A stretch of 35,738 nucleotides of DNA from a virus, in the IMG/VR virus record IMGVR_UViG_3300034418_002553, positions 1 through 35,738 of that record; one strand, written 5' to 3'. The notes under the pieces were generated by a model. The model ran no database searches. It saw only the letters and a list, made by a program, of their open reading frames with translations, and had not been told where the DNA came from. This document shows positions 19,834 through 28,972 of this stretch, piece after piece; the first letter of the stretch is position 1; each line of letters opens with the position of its first letter. The translations under genes and the position numbers were made by a program.

Positions 19834-21347
19834 TATAATATGTCGTTCTGTTGGGGCAGTTCAGGCAGTTCCAATATTTCGTCGCTAGATGCAAAAAACT
19901 CTTGTGGTAATGACCATACATGAATCCCTTTGCCTTTTACACGCCAAAACATTTTTTCTGCTTCCATTCCCTGGAGTCGTAAAGTTATCTTGTTTGAAGT
20001 GTAATGGTTAAAGTCGTTAACGGTCAGATGCTTTTTAATATCCTTGACTTGGAAGAATACTTTGCCCTCATCCCATACGGCTACGCCCTGCAATATGTCT
20101 TCACGGTCTGTACCTTTAGCTCTATCAGTACAGAACTGTGACAACAAGTCTTCAAACTCACCTTTAATTGTAGCATCAGGTGGCACTTCTACAATGGTTA
20201 AATTATCCAGCAATAACTGTATTCTGGTCTGCCATGCTCTTTGGCTTACTGCGATAGGCAGTTTATTGATCTGCGCTACACAATCTTTTTGGAATCGTGT
20301 CTGGCTAATCAAACCATCTGTGCTTAATTCAACACGCTGACCGTCTACATCTAGTATCCAAATAGGTGGATCACCATCAATCTTTGTAAGGCTGGACATC
20401 TGGTTTTGCACACCAGCCGGACCAACGCCAAACTTGCGAGTAACGCATATATCCTTATTACAAAAAGGTTTGATAGGCTGGTCGTCACATTTGTAATAAT
20501 AATCCTTGCGCTGTAACTGTTTGATAACCGCGCCAACCTCAGTATGACTAAGCGGTGGGTGCAAATACTCAACATTATAACGCTGTATCAAGGCTTCCCA
20601 ATTATCAGCGTCAAACATTCGGGCATACACACCCAAGTTAAAGAGAGCATTGTTTCGTGAGCCTTCGCCAAAGCCCTGTTGACAAAGCTCATTCAAACAT
20701 GGGGGACCATCTTTTAACTTAGGTTCTGGCTCGGATATACGGTAGCCAGTAAAGTCTTCAGGCTTGATCAAGTAGCGTGTGGCTTTGGTCACAAACTCTT
20801 CAGGGGTCATAAGCTCGCCCTTAAAGTCGTATACCGACCGCGTACTCAGGTCGCCCTTGAAATATGGCATATTCAAGCCATTACCTGTGTCACCACGATC
20901 TACAAGAATGGTTGATTGTTTAGGGAATATCTCACCTTCGGCATGACCTAACGAAGCCGCCAACTCGGTAAGTTTGGATTGCACAGACTCAGCTTTGAGT
21001 GCATCCGTAAAGAAAAAATAAATATGTGCGCCGCCAGATTTACTACGCCCTACCCATCCGACTATCTTAGCATCTTTAAGTTTCTTGACGAGTGCCTTAT
21101 GGTCTACATCGTATGTGTCAATATCAATGGCACCCCACTTACAAAGGTTGTCATCCCTGATGGGAATAATGCCTAGCCCTTGCTTACCATCTAAGTGCTG
21201 TTGCCAAAGTTCTTCAGTTGGTGGCTGTTTTATGATTTTATAAACGCCAAGCCGCTTGCCATCCCCACGTTGTTCGTCAGGGTTGAACACACCATGCGCT
21301 CGTTTATTACCATCAAATAGCTTTAGAAATTTCTCTGCTAAAGACAT
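19833..21347 (-). CDS. AEP-type primase (TOTE/PrimPol-like)
   Basis: A 504-aa protein with the archaeo-eukaryotic primase signature in its N-terminal 200 residues: DxD in GAIDIDTYD (Asp75, Asp77), the SGGAH motif (His108) in RSKSGGAHIYFFF, and a later Asp in ILVDRGD. A middle region (GFGEGSRNNALFNLGVYARMF) resembles the PriCT-type domain that helps replication primases. The C-terminal 200 residues look like a helical/winged-helix module without a helicase motor. It would make primers for PolA. ATG 21347 has GGAG upstream. Most PolA phages instead use a DnaG/TOPRIM primase. Confidence 0.85.
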   Translation of the reverse strand: MSLAEKFLKLFDGNKRAHGVFNPDEQRGDGKRLGVYKIIKQPPTEELWQQHLDGKQGLGIIPIRDDNLCKWGAIDIDTYDVDHKALVKKLKDAKIVGWVGRSKSGGAHIYFFFTDALKAESVQSKLTELAASLGHAEGEIFPKQSTILVDRGDTGNGLNMPYFKGDLSTRSVYDFKGELMTPEEFVTKATRYLIKPEDFTGYRISEPEPKLKDGPPCLNELCQQGFGEGSRNNALFNLGVYARMFDADNWEALIQRYNVEYLHPPLSHTEVGAVIKQLQRKDYYYKCDDQPIKPFCNKDICVTRKFGVGPAGVQNQMSSLTKIDGDPPIWILDVDGQRVELSTDGLISQTRFQKDCVAQINKLPIAVSQRAWQTRIQLLLDNLTIVEVPPDATIKGEFEDLLSQFCTDRAKGTDREDILQGVAVWDEGKVFFQVKDIKKHLTVNDFNHYTSNKITLRLQGMEAEKMFWRVKGKGIHVWSLPQEFFASSDEILELPELPQQNDIL

Positions 21348-21360
21348 ATATTACTCCAGT

Positions 21361-21476
21361 ATAAAATAAAGAGGGTGGGAGAGTAGTGTTAGTTAATACC
21401 TAGACGCTACCCTCCCGAGTAATGGGTCAGACTGCCCATTACCCCTCCACGCAACCGCAGGGCGATCAACCCCCGC
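21361..21476 (-). terminator. tandem hairpins after the SSB-like gene
   Basis: Three stems in the 137-bp spacer: GGGAGAGTAG with CTACCCTCCC (about 21377-21416, one mismatch), TAATGGG (21420-21426) with CCCATTA (21435-21441), and CAAC...GTTG around the GGG/CCC pair near 21452-21481. No U-tract. The cluster probably lowers read-through from the strongly expressed SSB-like gene into primase and helicase. Confidence 0.55.
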
Positions 21477-21484
21477 AGTTGAAC

Positions 21485-22294
21485 TTAGAATGGCACATCA
21501 TCATCGTCTTGTTGTGACTGTGGTGCAGGGGCTTGAGTTTGCTCTGGGGCTTGCTCTTTAACCTCTACCTCACCAGACTTTACAGACTTGGCGAACGCGA
21601 CTGCCATTTCAAACACGGCTTTGTCACCAACATTAGACAGGTCAATCGGACCGACTTTGTTAATGTCCCAGCCAAACCAATTACCTTTATCATTGCTTTC
21701 AGCAACGGTAGACAGTTGATATTTGTGGGACATCATTGGCAAAGTGTACGGACCGTTTTTGCCTTCTGCTGTAAGTGACTGCATTTGTGTAACCCACTTG
21801 CGAGCTTTTTTCAGCTGTGTGCTAGACATGGTAATTAAGCAACGCTGTGGACCATCTTCATCAAGTAGGATTACAAAAAACTGAGCTGTATTAGTAAGGA
21901 TATTGCCATTAGGCAAAATCTCTTCACCGCGCTCATTTTTAGTGGTGGTGTTAACGATAGCATCGTCTGGCTGGTAAGAACCATAATACCCACCACCCTT
22001 TTCACGCGGAGCCCACTCAACATAACGGCGATTGTAATAGCACGGCACAACCGTGATACCCTGTTCACCATCGTATGCTTTATTGGCTACAGTATTAAAG
22101 ATCATGCCAGCTTCAGCACCATCAACATACGCACCATCACGCTTATTAACCTGTGGGCTAAGTTGTGCAAGGATACGCAGGAAGGGGATAGCCATATCCT
22201 CTGAACTGGTTTCCTCAAAACCCAGACCACCAAGGTCTTCAAACTGTGCTACTGCAAGAGCAGTGGCTTCCTTTTTTGCTACTTCAGTTGCCAT
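21485..22294 (-). CDS. ssDNA-binding-like protein with acidic tip
   Basis: A 269-aa protein ending in a Gln/Pro-rich linker and DDDDVPF, the acidic C-terminal tip with terminal Phe found in single-strand-binding proteins (E. coli SSB ends DDDIPF) and used to recruit helicases, primases and polymerases. The main domain (about 30-225) contains DMAIPFLRILAQLSPQV and WAPREKGGGYYGSY, as in conserved podovirus-type proteins near replication genes; its exact fold is not certain. It stands upstream of primase and helicase. Start ATG 22294 has AGGAGGT. Confidence 0.78.
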   Translation of the reverse strand: MATEVAKKEATALAVAQFEDLGGLGFEETSSEDMAIPFLRILAQLSPQVNKRDGAYVDGAEAGMIFNTVANKAYDGEQGITVVPCYYNRRYVEWAPREKGGGYYGSYQPDDAIVNTTTKNERGEEILPNGNILTNTAQFFVILLDEDGPQRCLITMSSTQLKKARKWVTQMQSLTAEGKNGPYTLPMMSHKYQLSTVAESNDKGNWFGWDINKVGPIDLSNVGDKAVFEMAVAFAKSVKSGEVEVKEQAPEQTQAPAPQSQQDDDDVPF

Positions 22295-22296
22295 AT

Positions 22297-22842
22297 TTAC
22301 CTCCTAGTAATCTTGGCTCTTTGCCCCACGAATATACCCAACAGGTCATACGGCAAATTTTCACCTTTTTCTACCTGTTCCTTTACAAAAGACTTGAGTG
22401 TCATGGGTTCTACCCAAGTTTTTGTTTGAGTTGCCATACCGCGCTGTTCTAGCTCGGCAAGCAAATCTTTTGCGAGGTTATCCTCACCACGACCAAAGGC
22501 CGCAGTAACGTGGTTCTTTATTAGAGAACCATGCCCCGCTTCAGTAAGCCAATGAAAGGCTTCGTCAGCACGGTCTTTAGCAATGCTGGCACTGTAATAA
22601 GGTGCGACCTTAATTTCACTGCCATCATCCATTTTAAGCTCAGACATACCATGCTCATCCATTGCCGCTGGGAGCAAATCCTCAGCAATTTTGCGATGGT
22701 CGCGCTTGGCATCTTTGAGCTCTTGCTCAAGATCAGCGATCCGTTGTTCCAACATAACTTGTTGTTTACATAGGTTGCTTATAGTGCTGATACCTGATTG
22801 ATTAATGCTGGTTAGGTCTCCAGCCACACTTTCAAAGTCCAT
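22297..22842 (-). CDS. conserved phage coiled-coil protein
   Basis: A 181-aa protein with a coiled coil at about residues 25-55 (MLEQRIADLEQELKDAKRD), a beta-rich middle (DGSEIKVAPYYSASI), and a C-terminal segment LPYDLLGIFVGQRAKI. I know this pattern from phage replication regions next to SSB-like genes, without an assigned function. It is 2 bp upstream of the SSB-like gene and overlaps the 22842-23165 gene by one base (TAATG), so all three are co-translated. Confidence 0.7.
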   Translation of the reverse strand: MDFESVAGDLTSINQSGISTISNLCKQQVMLEQRIADLEQELKDAKRDHRKIAEDLLPAAMDEHGMSELKMDDGSEIKVAPYYSASIAKDRADEAFHWLTEAGHGSLIKNHVTAAFGRGEDNLAKDLLAELEQRGMATQTKTWVEPMTLKSFVKEQVEKGENLPYDLLGIFVGQRAKITRR

Positions 22843-23165
22843 TAGGCAGACTCCTTCCTATGGTATAGATCTACTTCCAACGGATAGTAGCGTTCCTCTA
22901 GCCTGTCCCACTTCAATGCTTTGAACTTGCCACTGTTACGCCGCGCCGCTTCAGCACAGGCAATGCCTATACATAAGGGGTCGCCAGAGAGCAGTAGGTA
23001 GTCGTCATCATTGAAGTTACGCAAGCCACGATGAATGCGCCTAACTGTTGGCTGAGTGCTAAAAGAAACCTGTTCCTTGGCCGGAACAAGTATTTGCAGG
23101 TCACCAAAAGCAACTGCATCTGTGATATCTCTACCACGCACTTCTTGTGTAATGTAGACTGTCAC
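22842..23165 (-). CDS. conserved hypothetical phage protein, 107 aa
   Basis: A 107-aa protein with a conserved-looking C-terminal half: DDDYLLLSGDPLCIGIACAE, then KALKWDRLEERYYPLEVDL. Such short proteins sit at the head of marine phage replication runs; no function is known. The start is GTG at 23165 with GGAG 10 nt upstream. It is the first gene left of the divergent control region, so it likely marks the start of the replication transcript. Confidence 0.7.
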   Translation of the reverse strand: MTVYITQEVRGRDITDAVAFGDLQILVPAKEQVSFSTQPTVRRIHRGLRNFNDDDYLLLSGDPLCIGIACAEAARRNSGKFKALKWDRLEERYYPLEVDLYHRKESA

Positions 23166-23226
23166 GGCTTTCTACTCCGCTTTGCTTTCTACGCTGGGCG
23201 GGATTGCCCAACACAATTACCATACG

Positions 23227-23305
23227 CTTTTATATATAGTAGTTAAATAAAAAAGTTATCATACTGGTCTATCCGATATTTTAATATCTGATATCTGATA
23301 TCTGG
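23227..23305 (-). promoter_or_regulatory. regulatory or origin element, copy B, with GATATCT repeats
   Basis: Minus strand: CCAGATATC, two further AGATAT units and AATATCGGAT make a 35-bp core (23271-23305). ACTATATATAAAAG (23227-23240) follows after 30 bp. It is the inverted counterpart of 3481-3553 with one extra 7-bp unit. Here it lies between divergent genes, 62 bp before the GTG of the 22842-23165 gene, so the TATA-like box could be its promoter and the GATATC repeats an operator or iterons. Confidence 0.7.
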
Positions 23306-23427
23306 GAATTGTTAATTTACAAACGCTTACTTTGACTGGTCGCGCGGATAAAAACAAGATACAAAAAGTGTAGTCAAGATTTTGGTTTGGGTGCTATTAT
23401 ACAAAGTACCCATTAGAAAGCGGTGTT
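23306..23427 (+). promoter_or_regulatory. divergent spacer and putative promoter of the SNF2 gene
   Basis: AT-rich spacer without a gene. A TATTAT (-10-like) at 23395-23400 lies about 30 nt before the SNF2 ATG, but no convincing -35 is seen. TTGACT occurs at 23332-23337. Together with copy B it makes a two-way control region. Confidence 0.4.
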
Positions 23428-24864
23428 ATGCGTTATAAATTTAAGTTTCAACCCTACCAGCATCAGCTGGAAGCACTGAAAAAGTCTTGGAACAAAACCG
23501 AGTTTGCCTATTTCATGGATATGGGAACAGGCAAATCCAAAGTGCTTATTGATAATATGTGCGTCCTGTATGACCGTGGCGAAGTTACCGCCGCTCTTAT
23601 TGTCGCACCCAAAGGTGTGTATAGAAACTGGGAGCAAGGCGAACTGCCCACGCACATTCCTGACCATGTTATGTATGACACGGTATTGTGGAACCCTAGC
23701 CAAACAAAAACACAGCTTGAAAAGCAAAAGACATTGTTTTTCCCAGATGATAATCTCAAGATTTTTGTTATGAATGTTGAGGCGTTCAGCACTAAAAAGG
23801 GCTGTGAAATAGCCGAGCGGTTTTTGCAAGCGCACAGCGCACTCATGGCTGTAGATGAAAGCACTACCATAAAAAGCAAGGATGCCAAGCGCACCAAAAA
23901 CATCGTGAAAATTGGTAAGTCGGCCAGATACAGGCGTATCCTAACAGGCTCACCAGTAACCAAAAGCCCTATGGATTTATACACACAATGTGAGTTCCTT
24001 GATTCGTGGTTGTTAGGCCATAGTAGCTACTTTAGCTTCCAATACGAGTATGCTGTTGTGCAACGCCGTAGCATGGGAGCGCACAGTTTTAATCAGGTTG
24101 TGGGCTACCGTAACCTTGATAAACTCAATGGCATACTGGAAAACTTCAGCTTCCGCGTAAAGAAAGAAGACTGTTTAGACTTGCCCGATAAAGTATATAT
24201 CAAACGAGCAGTCGAGCTTACAGATGAACAGAAATCAGTCTACAGTAGCCTTAAAACATTTGCCCTAGCAATGCTAGAAGAAGGCTCTGTAACTACAGAT
24301 ACTATCCTCACACAGCTACTACGTTTACAACAGGTTTGTTCAGGCCATGTAAGATTAGATGATGGCGAAATGAAAACCTTTAACTCAGCCAAACTGCCAG
24401 AACTTATGTCGGTGCTGGAAGAAGTTGATGGCAAGGTTATTATATGGGCTAACTTCACACACGACATTAAGAATATTGAGCAAGCTATTGCAAAAGAATA
24501 CGGCGAGCAAAGTGTAGCTACATACTATGGGGAAACAGAGAGTGATGAGCGGCAGAACATTGTCAACCGTTTCCAAGACCCTAACGACCCACTTATGTAT
24601 TTTGTAGGGCAACCACGAACAGGAGGTTACGGTTTAACACTGACAGAAGCTAAGACTGTGGTGTATTACAGCAATAACTTTGACCTTGAAATACGGTTAC
24701 AAAGTGAGGATAGAGCGCATCGTATCGGGCAAACTAGCAAAGTGACATACATCGATATTGTGGCGGAAAACACAGTCGACGAGCGTATCTTGAAAGCCCT
24801 GCGGAATAAAATCAATATAGCAAGTCAAGTCCTTGCAGAAGACTTCAGGGATTGGATTGTTTAA
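23428..24864 (+). CDS. SWI2/SNF2-type helicase
   Basis: A 478-aa SF2 ATPase: Q-motif-like YQHQLEAL (10-17), Walker A DMGTGKSK (31-38), Walker B as VDEST (142-146) rather than the usual DEAH/DExH, LTGSPVTKSP (III), GYGLTLTEAKTVVYY (V) and RAHRIGQ (VI). It has the two RecA-like lobes without extra domains, typical of phage SNF2 proteins that translocate on double-stranded DNA, remodel protein-DNA complexes or assist recombination and replication. It is the only clear plus-strand gene and faces the lysis genes tail to tail (14-bp gap). ATG 23428 has a poor ribosome site. Confidence 0.93.
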   Translation: MRYKFKFQPYQHQLEALKKSWNKTEFAYFMDMGTGKSKVLIDNMCVLYDRGEVTAALIVAPKGVYRNWEQGELPTHIPDHVMYDTVLWNPSQTKTQLEKQKTLFFPDDNLKIFVMNVEAFSTKKGCEIAERFLQAHSALMAVDESTTIKSKDAKRTKNIVKIGKSARYRRILTGSPVTKSPMDLYTQCEFLDSWLLGHSSYFSFQYEYAVVQRRSMGAHSFNQVVGYRNLDKLNGILENFSFRVKKEDCLDLPDKVYIKRAVELTDEQKSVYSSLKTFALAMLEEGSVTTDTILTQLLRLQQVCSGHVRLDDGEMKTFNSAKLPELMSVLEEVDGKVIIWANFTHDIKNIEQAIAKEYGEQSVATYYGETESDERQNIVNRFQDPNDPLMYFVGQPRTGGYGLTLTEAKTVVYYSNNFDLEIRLQSEDRAHRIGQTSKVTYIDIVAENTVDERILKALRNKINIASQVLAEDFRDWIV

Positions 24865-24878
24865 GTAAGGTTCTATTC

Positions 24879-25376
24879 TCAAACAAAACCAACAGCATTG
24901 GCGACTGATATCATCGTGCCTACGATAATCACAACGGCTACTAATAGGATACCGCCAACAATTAAAATTGTTTTTACATTTTCCATCATTTCATCATGCT
25001 CTTTTTGCCGTTTTCGTTTTGCGGCTAATGCCGCTTCTTTAGCCTCTTGTATTCTTTTTTGACGTTCAGCTAGTATACTTTGCCAAGTTCCAGGACCAAA
25101 GCGCATATCCACCATAACAGCTACTTCGTGCATTTTTTCTGCGGCAAGTTTGGCATCAATGATTTCTTTAGCTACTGTATTGACACCAAATTGATCACTT
25201 AAACCCGTTTTAGATTTTTTATTTCGTTCTTGTTGGACTTGCTTTTCACCTGTAAACAAATCATCAATCTGGCTTGCAATATCGCCAATATCTTTAACGG
25301 TGCTGATATTATCTTTGATAAATTTGACGGATTGTTGCACTAACGCAATTCCGGTTAGTACCTCTGCAACAACCAT
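24879..25376 (-). CDS. membrane-anchored coiled-coil protein, possible lysis factor
   Basis: A 165-aa protein with a charged coiled-coil region at about 95-130 (AERQKRIQEAKEAALAAKRKR) and a C-terminal membrane helix at about 136-161 (ILIVGGILLVAVVIIVGTM). The N-terminal 20 residues are also hydrophobic. It directly follows the lysozyme gene (TAAATG), so a holin, spanin or endolysin-control role is suggested by position. Known families could not be matched, and a structural role in the virion channel is also possible. Confidence 0.6.
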   Translation of the reverse strand: MVVAEVLTGIALVQQSVKFIKDNISTVKDIGDIASQIDDLFTGEKQVQQERNKKSKTGLSDQFGVNTVAKEIIDAKLAAEKMHEVAVMVDMRFGPGTWQSILAERQKRIQEAKEAALAAKRKRQKEHDEMMENVKTILIVGGILLVAVVIIVGTMISVANAVGFV

Positions 25377-25823
25377 TTACATCTCCACGGCTCTCATGCG
25401 AGACACCAACCGTTCAGCACGATTAGTTACTTGTCTGTACCACTTTGAATCTACCATTTCATCTGCGGCGCGATTCCAATCACGGGCATCAATACCTGCC
25501 TTCATGCCTTTGAATTTTGATAAACGAGGTCTGCCCATATTGAACATCATGTTTGCAATAATTCTTTGCACTTCTTCAGGGAGGGTGGAAAAGTCTTCAT
25601 ACAATTTTTCACAATCGGAAAGCACTGAGTGTACGTCTTTATCAAAACATTCTGACACCCTATCTTTTGAGACAGGTGTGCCAACCGCCGCTCCGTGTTC
25701 AGGATCAGTATCCAAAACAAGATGGCCGATACCAAAAGTAGGCAGACCCAAATGATCCAAGTATATTTCATACTCACATCCTTCATCTGCTTCTATTTCT
25801 TTTCTTAACTGATCTATATCCAT
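25377..25823 (-). CDS. T4-type lysozyme (endolysin, GH24)
   Basis: A 148-aa muramidase that cuts peptidoglycan at lysis. The T4 lysozyme catalytic triad spacing is exact: Glu14, Asp23, Thr29, within ADEGCEYEIYLD and LPTFGIGHLV. The C-terminal NMMFNMGRPRLSKFKGM and VTNRAERLVSRM are the usual lysozyme helices. There is no signal peptide, so it depends on a holin. It overlaps the upstream virion gene by one base (TAATG). Confidence 0.95.
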   Translation of the reverse strand: MDIDQLRKEIEADEGCEYEIYLDHLGLPTFGIGHLVLDTDPEHGAAVGTPVSKDRVSECFDKDVHSVLSDCEKLYEDFSTLPEEVQRIIANMMFNMGRPRLSKFKGMKAGIDARDWNRAADEMVDSKWYRQVTNRAERLVSRMRAVEM

Positions 25824-28800
25824 TACGCTAAACTCATAATCCCTTGACCACGACGTTGTGCTATAGCACCACCTAACTCATCGCGTGGGAATAAACTAGC
25901 GAAGTCTGCACCGCTAGACCCAGAAGGAGACTGAGCAGGGGGAGGGGCTTGAATGTTGAGAGCAGTGGGTGGAGGGGTAGGTATAGAAGGCGCACTAACT
26001 GTCGTTGTTGTAGGCGGTGTTGTAGGCGTTGGAGCCACCGATGATACATCACCTAAAGCTGGAGCTTGGCGAGTCCGCAATGTTTCTTCCTCCAGGGACT
26101 CACTTTGGTCTACAAAGCCTCTGCGAAGATCATCAAGGACAATACCGTAAACTGAGTCTTTACCTATTTTGAAAGACTTACTACTATGGACATCTTTCAT
26201 TTGGTTAACAGAAGGTGGAGAAGCCAAAAACTTAGCGAAGAATTTTGCTTGGAAAAGAGCTTTCAAAGCGCGAATATCTAGTGCCTGTAATTGAGCAACA
26301 ACAGAAGCTGATTGCAAACTTGAACCCAAATCTTCAAGTTGATTAGAATACATTACATAAGTGCGGATGTCAGCTAGCTCTTTCATATACTCTGGATAAT
26401 CCGGATTTTTAAATAAAGGCTCTAGACCTTCATATTTTCCTTCAAATTTTATAAGACTTTGTATTTCTCTTGCCAATGCACTAGGGTCAACGGTTTCAGC
26501 ACCAATATCGGTATTGAACACCGTTACTTTTTTGAGGATATCATCAAAAACAGAAGCTCGCATATTTAATGCTTTATTGCTCATAAAGCCACCGTTTGCT
26601 TCTATAAACTTGTGTGCTTCAGCTTGTGTCATTTTCGCTAAAAGAGTTTTGATTCTTTCACCGTTAAACATATCTCTTTCTAAAGCCGCATTAACGGCAT
26701 CAGACTTTAACCATGCAGAGCGTTGTGCAATATCTTCTAGAGCTTTTCGATCAGCCTCATTAGGCACAAGTTTCTTAAACAACGCGTCATCGTTTTTTAT
26801 CATGTCACGAATGCGTTGGTCAATTAACTCAGGCTTTGAAGCAAGGTCTTGTAAAAAACCATTTTGCACATCGCGAATAAGTTGGTTAGCGGCATCCCGC
26901 CCTGCTGGGGTTTTGGAAGAACTAATCAGCCAGTTATACATTACATTCCAATCGGAAGAGTTAAACTCACCCGACCAAAATTTTTGCCCAAGCTCAGCCG
27001 GATTTACCTGTGTGTTTCTTGCAAAAAAAGTATGGAGCTTACTGGCGTTCTTAACATCAGAAGCAAGTTTAGAGAGCGCAGTAGCTTCTTCCCATGCTTC
27101 TTTCCATGCAGTATTACCACCTCTAGGGTTTTGCATAACTTCATCTATGGCTTTTAACAGTTCGACTGCTTTTTGATTAGTTTGCCCCCCACCAAACGCA
27201 ATATCAGAAACTTCGTTACGCATAGCTTGAAGTTGTTTGAGAGAATTGAAACTATAATCTTTGCCCTTATCTTTAACTGAAAGTGTGGTAACTTCCTGAT
27301 TCCAAACATTTTCAAACTTATCAGCGATGTTTAGTAGCCGTTGGTCTACTGACTCAATCGTTTCAGTTATTTCTTTAGCTGGTGTAGTGACAGTGCGGGT
27401 AATAGGTTTACCATCCGGACCTAACACGCTTGTTTCCACAACCTCTGTTTTAGCTTCGGTTGTGCCAGCACGAGTTTGTGTGCCTACCCGAATATTTTGG
27501 GCTACCTCTTTAACAGGAGCTAAATCAAAAACAACAGGAGGCATATCTCTGCCGCCTCCTGCAATTTCAAAAGCTCGAAGGTATGCGTCGTCAGTTACTT
27601 CCCGCAGACTTTTATCCAACTGGCCTGTAAGCATACGGATATCTTCTTGCGTTTTCTGTAGCGTTTTGGTGTCGACATTCGCACCTTCTGCACGGAGTTT
27701 ATACATATTGTCAAGCTCTGTGCTGAGCCTACGAGCAGACAAATCTAAATACTGGCGTAGTTCTGCCGCAGTAAACCCTTCTAAACCATCTGGTGATTTG
27801 GCCTTTTGGTCTAACAACTGCCACAATTTAGATTGCTGGTTATTGAACACTTGTTGCGGCGTTTTAGACAACCCTGCGACCTGACCTTGAATCCTTTTAA
27901 TAACAGGATTATCGGTGAGCTGAGAAACCGTGAGTAGTGGTAAGCCTAACCGTTCTGCGGCTTCCTGCCCTACAATGGATTCTGGTGTGGTTTTACCAGC
28001 TAATAGGGCTGTCCTACCAGTATCACCAAACAATGCCCTAAATCTGGTAGCGGCTATTGGTGAAACCTTAAAAATAGCGGCTTCTAAAGCCCCTACCAAA
28101 GCGGCATCTTTCCAAACACTTGTATCATTGATAACGTCGCCAAATGAACGGCCTGTTTCATTTACCGCCCATTGTTCAAATACATTAGCTCCCGTTGTTG
28201 TGCCAGCAACCGCCGCTGTTCCGCCCACGGAAGGTGGGAAAATGATTGCCGCTGTGACCGCCGCCGCATTTGTAGGTGTTAATATGTTAGCTTCTATATC
28301 AAGTAGGTCAGCAAAAAACTCTCTACCTGCTCCAGGAGCTTCTGGGTTAAAAGTAGGGTCAGCACGGTATAACGCACCATTTGGCACAAGACTATACAGT
28401 TCTACTGTTTTACCGCCACCTACATCCATCCGCAAATAACGGCCTTCAGGGTAATGCTTTTTGAAATAACCCCTGCGGTCTTCAAACTTGCCACGGCGAG
28501 CTAAACCTTCGCGTACACCTAATTTTATCGGACCAACTACATCCCCACCTTGATAATCTCTGTATTGATCAATGAGCAAATTTTCAACACGGTTGCGCTC
28601 TAATGCTTGAAGCTCAATATCACTTTTGAAAGGTTGGTCGGTGAGCAGTTGGCCTTTACCAATATCAGGTTCAACAGTAAGCGGTGTAAAATCATCAGGG
28701 CGACCAGTGCCAACATCCACAGCACCAGCAACATCCCGAGCAAATTGTGACTCAATAGCCGCACGGTTTACTACATCAATAGTTTCTTGGTCTACTTGAC

Positions 28801-28972
28801 GAGTTGGAACTTCTTCTAAACTGTAAGGTGTAATCCTAGCACCGCTTGGGGTGAAAAACGCCTCAGGAACAGTATCTACAACAAGAGCATCATCATCTAA
28901 TGTAAAAATATTTGGTTCGAGTTTATTGGGGCTACTATCTACGGTATCAACTACCAGATCATCATCGGCCAT
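25823..28972 (-). CDS. large virion protein, probable internal/ejection protein
   Basis: A 1049-aa protein. It starts with two copies of a DD(D/A)LVVDTV-like repeat (about 3-10 and 25-33), has a hydrophobic stretch around residues 225-265 (TAAIIFPPSVGGTAAVAG), long helical regions, and a Pro/Thr-rich disordered tail (about 975-1030). Size, helical character and place before lysozyme match podovirus internal core/ejection proteins that form a channel through the cell envelope. No peptidoglycan-cutting motif is visible. It is joined to its neighbours without gaps (TAAATG, TAATG). Confidence 0.65.
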   Translation of the reverse strand: MADDDLVVDTVDSSPNKLEPNIFTLDDDALVVDTVPEAFFTPSGARITPYSLEEVPTRQVDQETIDVVNRAAIESQFARDVAGAVDVGTGRPDDFTPLTVEPDIGKGQLLTDQPFKSDIELQALERNRVENLLIDQYRDYQGGDVVGPIKLGVREGLARRGKFEDRRGYFKKHYPEGRYLRMDVGGGKTVELYSLVPNGALYRADPTFNPEAPGAGREFFADLLDIEANILTPTNAAAVTAAIIFPPSVGGTAAVAGTTTGANVFEQWAVNETGRSFGDVINDTSVWKDAALVGALEAAIFKVSPIAATRFRALFGDTGRTALLAGKTTPESIVGQEAAERLGLPLLTVSQLTDNPVIKRIQGQVAGLSKTPQQVFNNQQSKLWQLLDQKAKSPDGLEGFTAAELRQYLDLSARRLSTELDNMYKLRAEGANVDTKTLQKTQEDIRMLTGQLDKSLREVTDDAYLRAFEIAGGGRDMPPVVFDLAPVKEVAQNIRVGTQTRAGTTEAKTEVVETSVLGPDGKPITRTVTTPAKEITETIESVDQRLLNIADKFENVWNQEVTTLSVKDKGKDYSFNSLKQLQAMRNEVSDIAFGGGQTNQKAVELLKAIDEVMQNPRGGNTAWKEAWEEATALSKLASDVKNASKLHTFFARNTQVNPAELGQKFWSGEFNSSDWNVMYNWLISSSKTPAGRDAANQLIRDVQNGFLQDLASKPELIDQRIRDMIKNDDALFKKLVPNEADRKALEDIAQRSAWLKSDAVNAALERDMFNGERIKTLLAKMTQAEAHKFIEANGGFMSNKALNMRASVFDDILKKVTVFNTDIGAETVDPSALAREIQSLIKFEGKYEGLEPLFKNPDYPEYMKELADIRTYVMYSNQLEDLGSSLQSASVVAQLQALDIRALKALFQAKFFAKFLASPPSVNQMKDVHSSKSFKIGKDSVYGIVLDDLRRGFVDQSESLEEETLRTRQAPALGDVSSVAPTPTTPPTTTTVSAPSIPTPPPTALNIQAPPPAQSPSGSSGADFASLFPRDELGGAIAQRRGQGIMSLA

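Noticed and set aside
26514-28439. Long plus-strand frames opposite the 1049-aa virion gene
   Set aside because: They are antisense to an uninterrupted, well-supported gene, have no ribosome sites and show shadow-type Ser/Arg-rich composition.
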